Assembly (NCBI RefSeq): GCF_019578655.1
Contig: NC_063258.1
Location: 25,362,802 to 25,426,801, forward strand
Length of the DNA stretch: 64,000 bases
Direction: 5' to 3'
From: Ricinus communis
Taxonomy: Eukaryota > Streptophyta > Magnoliopsida > Malpighiales > Euphorbiaceae
The notes beneath the pieces are model-generated. The model was not told the DNA's origin. It saw nothing but the letters and a program-made list of their open reading frames with translations, and ran no database searches. The translations under genes were made by a program, and so were the position numbers. Of this stretch, positions 37,270 through 47,207 are shown piece by piece (position 1 is the stretch's first letter; every line of letters begins with the position of its first letter).

Positions 37270-39002
37270 CTCTTTGTTTATATTACTATAATGGGGAATT
37301 AAGAATCTCTCCTTCCTATATATAAATAACTAACTCTTTTTTTCTCTTTTTTTAGTATGAACACTTGTATTTTTCACTTTTGTAAAGTCCATGCTCAATT
37401 ATCATACATGACAAACTTATAAGATATATAAGTGGGGTCTCTTCCTTCTTCCTTAAAATTTAACGAAGACAGAAAAATAAGAGAAGCAAAAGGTACAGAG
37501 CATGAAAGCATATAGAAGATTTCTGAAAATACCCACATTAATTAGTAGTTATTTCAGTTCACTAGTCATTCTTTTTCTTTTCTTTCACTATCGAATCTCA
37601 CTCACCAATACCTTCTTCAACTACCATCTAACAGTTGCACAACCAAAGATTCATGGCCTATTTCTTCTCTTTAGGGAAAAAGAAGGTGACAAGTTAAAGT
37701 AAAATCTTGAACCCATTTCTTATTTATAGCACTGTACCATAAATCAGATTAGAACTATCTATTAACAACAACCGCGTTTTTTAATTTATCTAACGAAAAT
37801 ACACAATAAAAATAGTTATTTCTTTATATTCGCCATAGACATAAAAACACATTTAGTCTAAAAAGAAAAAAATTTGAATAACACCTTTCATTTTAAAAAA
37901 CAAATACTCTTATTACTTAAATTGTAACTTTGTTTTATAGTATGGCAGGATGAATAGTTGAGAGGATATTGAAAGTTTTGATCAACATTATCCAAGCCTT
38001 AAGTTGTCAAATAATTATTACCATTATGTTCAGAACTCATTACGCAATAACTTAATCACTAAAAACAATCGTTGGATTTCTCTACTGTTTGAGCAAATCT
38101 CTTTTTGCAAAGAGTATCAAGCTTACATACATTTAATATTTTCATAATATTTGATTGGATTCTTAGATTCTAACAAATATTAAAAAAGTTACAAAAAAAA
38201 TTAAAAATATCTAATTTACTATTATTTTTATAAAAAATTTATTAAATTTATTTATAAATTTAATATTATAATCATATAATAATAACATAACAGTGGTTTA
38301 TCGATAACTAGTTTACTCTGGTTGCAATTCAAACTTACTGCATAATTCACATGAGTGGTTTTATTAGAATAGTAATTATGAAAAGGGACCAACATCCTAA
38401 ACTGTATTAACTAGTAATTATGAAATAGATTGTCTTTTGATGTCATTATTTCTTTTTTCTTCAAAATTAAATGATGCTTTTTTAAGCCACTAATGCACAT
38501 AGCTCAGGGCCTAGTATTTGGTAATCCATTAAGTGACTCGGAATTTGGAATTAAATCTGCCATGCCATAATTAAATACCATAATTCACAACTGACATGCT
38601 ATAATTAAATCTCTCTAATTTTAAAATATCACATATCATAAACAAGAAAAGTCTCAATAATTTGAAAGTATTCTATTGCGGAAGGTCTACAGTATATAAT
38701 AATAAAAATATGGAAGTACATGTTATTTATAAAAGTCCGAAGGAGGAGAAGTCAGACCGTTATAATACAGGACGACGAAGAACTCTAATTGTCACCTGAA
38801 AAATAAAAATAAAACTGTCAGTTTCAGAAATGAGTTAAAATTAAATAATCTTGTGACTATAGTAGTCTTCTCAGAAAATAATAATGATTACACTCATTAT
38901 AACATACCATGTACATCAAATATGAGTCATACTATAATCATACCATAATCCTAAAAATAAAATACATTTTAATATTTGTGGGACGAGTGACTCAGTAGAA
39001 CC
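37270..39002. other. Upstream region of the SLC35F-like gene and spacer
   Basis: No gene recognised. It contains the left copy of a ~200-bp direct repeat at 38352-38552. Confidence 0.5.
38352..38552 (+). repeat. Direct repeat, left copy (~200 bp)
   Basis: It runs from TGAGTGGTTTTATTAGA to GACTCGGAATTTGGAATT and is ~93% identical to 40691-40887. The only sizeable difference is a replaced patch after TTCTTCAAAATT. The two copies flank the solo LTR. Confidence 0.9.
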
Positions 39003-40409
39003 TGATGTGTGCTACTTGTGTTAGCTACAATCTAAGGCAGTGTACCTATCGATGCAGTCTAGCACTAATGGCGAGTATCAAGGTCGTATTCCTCGAGAAA
39101 GTGTTATATTAACCTAAAATGAGTGTTGAATAATTTCTAAACTAACTAATAGCTACAAGCTAAGTTCTAAAGGAGATGCAGGAGTAATTGATAACTCAAA
39201 TAACCAAGACAAGAAAGCAAACCCAAAGGGAACCTAAACTAGTTGGCAATCAAACAAAAGATAAAAGATTGGTGAGTCTAATTATGCTACCCGTGGACGA
39301 ATTCTTAACCGAATTCGGTTTCTCTCTCGAGATAACCGAATTCCTAAACCTAATAACCTAAAGTTGGAATCTCTTCCTAACGATTGATTCTTAAATTAGC
39401 ATTAAGCTTTAATCTGCATCTATTAAGCTTTGTTAATTCTTAATCCGGCTAGTTAATTATCCTTATCTCTAAGCGATTATTAACCAGTTCTTGCTATTCA
39501 AAATTCTAATTGCCAAATGGACTTCTCAATCACACAAAGCAATCTAAACACATAATTCACAACGTCTCATGAATAATGCATTATCTTATTAATACTGAAA
39601 GCAAGAAGAATACAAAACTAACCCAAACAATCCAACAATATAATACTAAGCCAACATAGTAAAGAAATCCCAATGGATTTAATCAATCTAGCTAATCATG
39701 TTCATTATCAAAATCCACAAGAATACAATTACAACAAAGAGTAAAGGTAGAGAAAACCCGATTACACCCTTGGATGAGAGTAAACAGCCCCAATTCCTCT
39801 TGCTCGAATTGAATCGATTCTTGTTCCTCTTGCTCGATTTGAAACCAATCAACGAACCTCGCCCAATCTTCAATCTTTGAAGGGAATCCGATTGAAACCT
39901 TGATCCAAGTTTCCTTTTTCCTTTGTTAAAGCTCAAAAAACCCTTAGAGAGAGAAATATTAGGGTTTGGGACGTTCTCCCCCACTCTCCTCTTTTTTTCC
40001 TCTCTTCTTTCTTTTAATTAATTCCCCCTGTCGCCGCCAACACGGCTGTGTTGGGAACACGGTTTGGTGTTCCTGGCCATGTTACTCTCTGTGGTCGTGC
40101 TCCCTAACGCCTCTTCTTCTTTGATGTCTAATGCACCCAAAACGGCCGTGTCGGTGCCCGTGTTGGGAACACGGCCAGTGTTGAAACCAACACGGCCATG
40201 TTCAGTTTCCTGATGCTCATACTTAGCTTGTTTCGGCAGCTTTGACGTCCAATTATGCTCCAATTCTTCCTTTATCATTCTTAAACTTCTTTTGGACCTA
40301 GTGCACACAAACAAACTCATAGGGTGAGTGTTGGGACTAATTCACATCCAAATGTCCATAAAATCAATCTTAAAAACTCCATTTAGATGTGTGTATTTTA
40401 CGCACATCA
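39003..40409. mobile_element. Solo LTR of a retrotransposon, 1407 bp
   Basis: It begins TGATGTGTG and ends CACATCA, the TG...CA termini of LTRs. It is flanked by a perfect 5-bp duplication, GAACC at 38998-39002 and 40410-40414. There is no second LTR, primer-binding site or internal gag-pol, so this is the product of LTR-LTR recombination. Near its right end (40035-40210) is a cluster of GC-rich imperfect palindromes built from AACACGGCC and GGCCGTGTT. The superfamily cannot be fixed from the LTR alone; Gypsy is a guess. Confidence 0.85.
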
Positions 40410-40690
40410 GAACCCTAACTCCAATTACTAGTAGTCTTTAGGCTCTCTTAATTCCAACAGGTCTGGTTCTCAGAGAGCATTGCTCGATCAGTGATCTTTC
40501 TCCGGCAGTCAGCTTTCACAGCCCAAAGAGTTATACTCGACCAGGGCAGAAATCTATAATAACTTTGTTACCTGTCTTTAATTATTACTGGTGCGCACGC
40601 GGTCCTGATCTAACCTATCAGGTGTCATGTTCTACTAAAGCCTCATTCCAATATCACAATTAATACATATAATAATAAACTGTATTAATA

Positions 40691-40887
40691 TGAGTGGTTT
40701 TATTAGATTAGTAATTGTGAAAAGAGACCAACATCCTAAACTGTATTAACTAGTAATTATGAAATAGATTGTCTTTTGATGTCATTATTTCTTTTTTCTT
40801 CAAAATTCTAATTCTTCAAAATTCTAATGCACATAGCTCAGGGCCTAGTATTTGGCAGTCCATTAAGTGACTCGGAATTTGGAATTT
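40691..40887 (+). repeat. Direct repeat, right copy (~200 bp)
   Basis: Partner of 38352-38552. The spacing is 2339 bp, or ~927 bp after subtracting the solo LTR and its target duplication. The original event was therefore a local duplication with a ~0.93-kb period, later split by the LTR insertion. Confidence 0.9.
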
Positions 40888-42500
40888 GTGAAGCCCTTTG
40901 AGCAACTAAATTAAAAACATCAATCTTGAAGTCAAAAAGAATTATTATTGCTGTATTAAATTTACAACTTTAACAATCAAAATCTTTCAAAGGAAAAATC
41001 TTCATCCCCTTCTAAGGAGAGACCTTTAGAAAACATTTCCACATAAAATTGTTGACATATACAATTGAACTGATCTTAATTCAACCAACTCAATAATGTA
41101 CATAGCTTGGACCCCTAGTCAATGCAAAACCTATGGATTTGTAATTAGCCCATATGGGGAATAAAATTAAAAAAAAAAAGATGATTAAGGAAGTCAAAAA
41201 GAATTATTGTTGTATTTATTTTTATTAATTTAAATAATTTTTTTTTAAAAAAGAAGACAGTAAAATTATGTATATATAAAAATAGAAAAATTACATTTAT
41301 TGGACTTATATTAAATTAAGCTAGGTTATAAAACTGTGACAAAAAAAAAAAAGAATAAAATGCTATATTTTTTTATAATTTGAATTAACATGTATAATGT
41401 TTATATAAACAAGTAAAATAAAAATAAATTTAGTATAATTTATAACAAGTGATGTGTGTATATAAAATATAATTAAGTTCATAAATAAAAATTAGACTTA
41501 AGTTCAACGATTATCAAAATATAATTATTTAAATAATTAGATATTAGCAAATATTATAAGCTCTTTTGAACATTTTTATATTCTAACAACGTGAAATTCT
41601 GTAAAGAAATTAATAAATAAATAAAGTTGGAAGGCCATTATTGCACTCGATCAAACTTGATGCTATATTACCATTTCTCTTATGTCCAAGAGTGAATATC
41701 TCCTTCCTATAAGAGGTAAATTATGTGGCCAACTTACGGATAGTTTGGAAGCTCTTTTGCTCTCAATGTGTGTGATAATAAAAGGCCAATTAATTGCAAA
41801 TAATTAGAAGTCAATCAACATTGTGAGTGACTGTCAGTCTCTCATTGGTTGAAAAGGAAAAGTAAAAGAAGAAAGAAAAAGAAAGAGTAAAAAAAGCATT
41901 AGGACAAACAAACTAAATAAATGGAATAATTGTCAAAGCGACTAAGTTTAGACATGGCAAAACCAGATTCCCACAAATGGGAAACTCCATATATGATTGA
42001 GTTTCTCCGCTTCACTCCATCCCAAATATAATACAAATATATATTTTGTAAACATATTTAAATTATGAAGTTCTAATATTAATAAGATTATTGAAAAGAA
42101 AATAAGCAATCCTATTTAATCTTATTTACTCACTTCGTCTAAATTCTTAAAAAGAAAATGACAATCTCAAAATACACCCGACATATATTATTAATTAATT
42201 TATTTTAAAATTAAATAATGCAACTTATTTATTTAGAATATTTGTTCATGCCAATTGAATCAACCCAATAGGTTTGGCCTAGCTATTAATTTAAGTCAAA
42301 CAAAATCTAGGGTTTGTAATTAGCCGATTTGGGAAATAAGTTAAAAGGCTGTCTAAGGAAGTCTAAAAATAGTTATTGGTTGTGTTTAATGTGCTAAGTG
42401 GAAAAAAAATGCTAAGATTCAGTTTAACTTCATGCCAACAACTTAATAATGTCTATGTAAAAGTCTCCATCCCCATTAATGAATTACTCCGTCGAAAGTA
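40888..42500. other. AT-rich spacer with fragments resembling the ECA1-like gene surroundings
   Basis: No gene. Short blocks at ~40985-41200 (TTTGTAATTAGCC, GGAAGTC, AAAAATCTTCATCCCCTTC) resemble blocks upstream (~42310-42470) and downstream (~43095-43130) of the ECA1-like gene, so an old local duplication of that gene's flanks is likely. Confidence 0.45.
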
Positions 42501-42501
42501 T

Positions 42502-42509
42502 TATAAAAG
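42502..42509 (+). promoter_or_regulatory. TATA box of the ECA1-like gene
   Basis: TATAAAAG lies 69 nt before the ATG, giving an expected transcription start near 42535 and a leader of about 40 nt. Confidence 0.7.
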
Positions 42510-42577
42510 GCTCTTACATTCATACCATTTCCCCATAACAAAAACCACCTTTGCTATAGTTTCCAAGCAGTTCATCC

Positions 42578-42958
42578 ATGGCAACATTCCTAGCTCAAAC
42601 CCGTTTCGTTCTTTTGTTGGCAGTTGTAAGCATTGTGGCTGCAGATACATTTGGAACTGATCAAATTCCAGCATCGATAATGCCAGTTTCACCTGGGCAG
42701 TGCCTAGCACCATTTCTTGGCATTAGCGGATGCCAAAGTGCCATCAAGGAAATTGAACACTCGAGTACTACTGTTAGCAGTCCAGAAATGGCTAAACTTA
42801 TCAGTCCTTGTTGCCAGGTCGTCAACAAAATCAACATGGATTGTTGGCCTTATCTTTTACCAAGTAAACCTGAAATCGGCAAGCAACTCAAGAACATTTG
42901 TGCTGAAGCAGAGTTATCTCCATCTCCAGCAGTTGCAGCAACAAACCCGTCAAATTAA
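42578..42958 (+). CDS. Secreted ECA1/prolamin-like six-cysteine protein
   Basis: An intronless frame of 126 residues. Residues 1-22 form a typical signal peptide (LLLAVVSIVAA). The mature part has the prolamin-like cysteine order of the ECA1 gametogenesis-related family: C (GQC), C (SGC), CC (SPCCQVV), C (MDCW) and C (NIC), with a conserved W after the fifth Cys. The tail ELSPSPAVAATNPSN is Pro/Ser-rich and could be hydroxyproline-modified. Family members are small secreted proteins, many expressed in ovules, egg cells or seeds (the EC1 sperm-activating peptides are in this family). A role for this copy is not known, and it may instead act in ovule or defence tissue. A clean TATA box and an AATAAA at 43044 bracket it, suggesting a live gene. 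Confidence 0.85.
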   Translation: MATFLAQTRFVLLLAVVSIVAADTFGTDQIPASIMPVSPGQCLAPFLGISGCQSAIKEIEHSSTTVSSPEMAKLISPCCQVVNKINMDCWPYLLPSKPEIGKQLKNICAEAELSPSPAVAATNPSN

Positions 42959-43043
42959 TGCAGACGAAGCACTTCATTCTTTCCTGCTATGTACTAAAGT
43001 AAAGGAATATATCATTATGATGAATGCTTCTTATTATCCATAA

Positions 43044-43049
43044 AATAAA
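43044..43049 (+). terminator. Polyadenylation signal of the ECA1-like gene
   Basis: A canonical AATAAA lies ~86 nt after the stop codon. Confidence 0.6.
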
Positions 43050-44059
43050 GAAGATGTTTATTTGCATCTTCAAAGAATATATATATGTACTAAAGAAAAA
43101 TCTCCATCCCCTTCCAAGGAGAGATCTTTAGACGAACCTTGCTTTTCACGTAAAATTATAAACTTTCTTGATATATAATGCATTTTCATTGATCGATTTC
43201 CACTTGTAGTTAATTAATAAGTAATAATATCGGACAACATAAATATAATATATTAGATAATATATCAGATATATCATAATTATGGATTTCTATCCATTAT
43301 ATTTATATCATCCATGGCAACATTGTAAGGTTAAACTTTTTTGTTGGTGATAAGATAAGGTGATTAGCCAGGTCAAACTGCTAACTTTTAATTCAAACTT
43401 TCGATAGATTAGCTCGCCATTACACCTCAAGATGCGTTATCTGAATCGTCAAATAGTAACGTAACACCCTTCAATGATGCCACCAAGTTATAGGGTAGTC
43501 AGCTGTCCATAATCGACATGCAGTTATGAAGGAACTAGTGAGCTAACCCTTTTCTAAATAAAAGGAATATCTTTATCTCTCTCATGAGTCCTCATTTTTA
43601 GAAATCAAGTATAAATATATTTGTTTCACATTTAGAACATAAGTTTCACTATTCTATATACTGTTATTCTATCAAATTAACATTTTATCTAACTTGATCG
43701 TCAGAGAGTCAATTGAATATAGAATCTATTGGCTCGCTGACCTTGTCTTCTTTTCCTCTTGATAGGGTATCTTTTAGCAAACCATCACTCACTCTAAACG
43801 AGTCCATCAGTTGGCATTTGGATGCATTATGATTTCAACTGGTCATATTTGAAACTTTTTCTTTTATATTATTAATAAGAATTTAAATTTTAGTTTAATT
43901 TTAAAAGTTATTATCAAGAACTATAATAATTATATCTTTAATTTTTTGCCAACAGAGTTCTTTTTATTATAAAGTATTGAGTAAAAGTTCAGGAGTGTCT
44001 AGGCATGAAATATACTATTTTCGCATAGCACCTACATCTCCTACACCTACTTATTAAAA
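43050..44059. other. Spacer, no gene seen
   Basis: AT-rich, with a short block at 43095-43130 (ATCTCCATCCCCTTCCAAGG) that also occurs, diverged, at ~41000. Confidence 0.5.
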
Positions 44060-44572
44060 GGGTAAAGTTAAACAAGAAATTATTTTGTGGTTTGACGTTT
44101 TTTCATATGAGGAACGTAGATATTTTTCGCATTAAAGGAGTATCACATGTTTTATTTTTTTAGCAATTTTTAGGTACACATTATGTTTTTATTATTTTTT
44201 ATATAATTTTGCATGTATTTAATATGAACTATTACTAAATTATGATTTTATAAGTAATATGACATTTAACAATACATTAAAAAAATGTTTAAACATATTA
44301 AAATTTTCAAATTTTTATGATCACAAATATATGTTTTGACAAATTTTTATGATCACAAAATATCTAATTGGATGCTAAATTAATTAAAAATATTTATTTT
44401 ATCAAATATTTGTATTGCTATTAATATTTACAACCTAGAAAATGAGAAAAATATTAAATGCATTTGAAAAATGCTAAGAAAACAAAATATACGTTACTCA
44501 TTTGATAAAAAAAAAAACTTTCATTCCATAAAAACGTCAAACCACATAATAATTATTTTTAAAATTTTACCC
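44060..44572. mobile_element. Mutator-type MITE with perfect 9-bp target duplication
   Basis: A 513-bp element with imperfect terminal inverted repeats: the left end GGGTAAAGTTAAACAAGAAA pairs with the reverse complement of the right end, sharing TTATGTGGTTTGACGTTTTT over ~100 bp. It is flanked by identical 9-bp copies of TTATTAAAA (44051-44059 and 44573-44581). A 9-bp duplication is the hallmark of Mutator insertion. No coding capacity. Confidence 0.88.
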
Positions 44573-45783
44573 TTATTAAAATGAAAGAAGAGAGTATATA
44601 TACTTGAGCTAATTTAATCTTTAAATATTAAATATTTTACTTATTAAACTATAAAATTGATAATTTAACGTCTTCTGGATCATCTAAATTAGATTTTCCA
44701 CTCATTTAATTATAGACAAGAAAATAAAGGTTCATACTTTCTGTATAACTATTTTCATATTTTGTTGTGTATATATGTGTGCATGTCCGCTGCTTGCATG
44801 AAGAGAATATATATATATATATACTTACTATAACCAAAATGTAAAATTAAAATAATTAAAGAAATAATAAAATTACAATTTGATCCTGTAATAATTAATA
44901 TATTTATTAACTTAAACAATAATAAATTATTAAATTTATTAATTTATTAAATCTATAGAGATAAAAACTATAAAATTATTGGATGTAAGACAAAATTAAT
45001 TCTTTAAGATTTACCAATTAATAAAATATAAAAAGATAAACCGTATAATACATAATCAAATAATAATATATTTGTTTATTGGATCACCTAAACTATTTGA
45101 ATCCTTATTAGAACATTAATATGACCGTTTTATGAATGTTTAGTATCTTTTTTTGGGCCTCTTGAATTTTGTTAGAAATTTTGCTAGAACTGACAAAAGT
45201 AGAATGTAATTGTTGGAAGTATTACAACATTATTAAACTTTAATAATATGAAATTTCTAACACTATTAAGTATAAATGGGATTTGGACATTTAATTATAT
45301 ATTGAAATAAATATTTTTCTCTTAAAATGCAGTTTATCCATTTTAAATCTACCAAAAGATATTTTTTCCTTGAAATGCAATAATATCCAAACTGAATTTA
45401 GTCACAAAATTAAATCACATTACCTCCTATGACACCATATCAAAAATAGATAGAAAGCAATTAATGAAATGACTTATGTCAATTTTACGTCAAGAAAATA
45501 AGAGGGGTTACCACTTAGAACAATTGCGCCCGTAGAAGAAAAGCCAATAGCACCAATATCAATTGCACCGGTAAAAGAAGAGTTACTCATGGATAATTGT
45601 CTAGCATTCTAAGATTTTGAATCTGATTATGGTGAATATTTAATAAATTTTTTTTATTGTTCCTTTATTTAGCAATTTAGATTAATATTTAATGAAACAT
45701 AACAGATTGTAATGTAATCAATCATGTCATATAATAAATATTATAATACAATATAATATGATAAACATTATATTACCATATTT

Positions 45784-45787
<4 letters not shown>

Positions 45788-45846
<59 letters not shown>
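45788..45846. repeat. (TA)29 microsatellite
   Basis: An uninterrupted TA run of about 59 bp. Confidence 0.95.
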
Positions 45847-45848
<2 letters not shown>

Positions 45849-46180
45849 GTAATCACAGATTTTAATAGTTGGTATAAAAATAAAATATTAAAATAAAAAA
45901 TTTAAAAATAATACTAAAATTTATTAATTTTTAAAATATCACCGATTATCGAGATCCAGTCATCAAATACCAAAATTTAATGATAGATGATAATTAAAAA
46001 TATTTAAATTATATTAATAAAAGTAAAATAAATAAAAATATATTATAAGTATTTGCATATATTTTTTTAAAATATTAAGAATTACATCAAGCTAAAAATA
46101 AGATTACATGATATATTTATTATTACATTACATAAAAAAAATTTCTAATACCAAACAAAGCAATATATATGTTAAAAAGA

Positions 46181-46185
<5 letters not shown>

Positions 46186-46228
<43 letters not shown>
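46186..46228. repeat. (TC)21 microsatellite
   Basis: An uninterrupted TC run, about 230 bp upstream of the left end of the MULE. Confidence 0.95.
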
Positions 46229-46233
<5 letters not shown>

Positions 46234-46459
46234 CTCTCTTTAAAAAGTAACCTTTGTTTGTGTTATTGTATCCTATTTTAAGGTTTCAATTGGAAACCCT
46301 CTAGCAGCTTCGGAACCAGTGGGGAACTCCATTTTCCTTTCCTTTTGCTATAATAAATTGCATTTTGTTACTCTTTTTGTTTATTATAGTTATTTTGGTG
46401 TTATGTTATTGTTTGTTTTGGCTGCATTTGGTTTATTTTATTTTTGTAATAGATATATT

Positions 46460-46690
46460 GGGGTTAAATGTCCCGCTAATACTAAACTTTGGTCATTTAT
46501 ATCCAGTTAGTACCAAACCTTCAATTTGTTTCTTTTCGGTACCACTCTTATTATTTTTGTTTCTTCTGCCAGTACCAATAAAGAATTCGATAGTTATTTG
46601 CTGATGTGGCTGCCGGATTTATAAAGGACCACACATCATTTGCCACATCTGTTGCTGAATCATTTATTTTATCCAAGTCAGCAATTAACA
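46460..46690 (+). repeat. MULE left terminal inverted repeat
   Basis: It contains the ordered blocks GGGTTAAATGTC, GTACCAAACCTTCAATTTG, TTTGCTGATGTGGCTGCCGG and ATCCAAGTCAGCAATTAAC, each found inverted at the right end in mirrored order. Confidence 0.9.
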
Positions 46691-47207
46691 GATTACCTTT
46701 ACTTTGAGCTAAACAATTGAGACAAATTGTAGACAAATTGTTTTCCTCCTCTAAGCTAACCCAACAGTAACCGCTAATACCTTATAAATCAACATAAACC
46801 GTTCTATTTCCATCTCCATTGTCAACACTCTCTGAACCTCTCGTCTCTGACCTTCGGCTTCGTAGTTTCTTTATAGAACTATACCTACATATTGCGAGAT
46901 TGTGGAGCAATGACACTTGATTGGTGAGTAAGGGAGAAAGCCGAAGACCCACCAGTATACAGTAAGTACAAGCGCGCCTATAGTTATTCTGTGGTTATTG
47001 AAAGAACTGAAGTTCTATCCATTTTAAATTTGCATCTTTGAATGCGTAATGCATGCTGCATTTCTTTGGAGGTTAACAATACAGGGGGCTAGGGTTTTCC
47101 CTAAATCCTTTTTATTGGTTGAATGTTGATGATGTTTATTAATACTGCTTGTGTGTGGTCCTTTAATGTTTGTTTAATTAATTTATTTTGCAGTGCCTAA
47201 TTCCGAG

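Larger units (their letters stand above)
44582..46459. other. AT-rich spacer with two long microsatellites
   Basis: No gene. It contains (TA)n at 45788-45846 (~29 units), (TC)21 at 46186-46228 and a short AT array at 44806-44822. Confidence 0.6.

Noticed and set aside
39688..40320. Two ~100-residue open frames inside the solo LTR
   Set aside because: They fall within the LTR and have no gag, pol or envelope features. The palindromic GC-rich patch explains the open frame.
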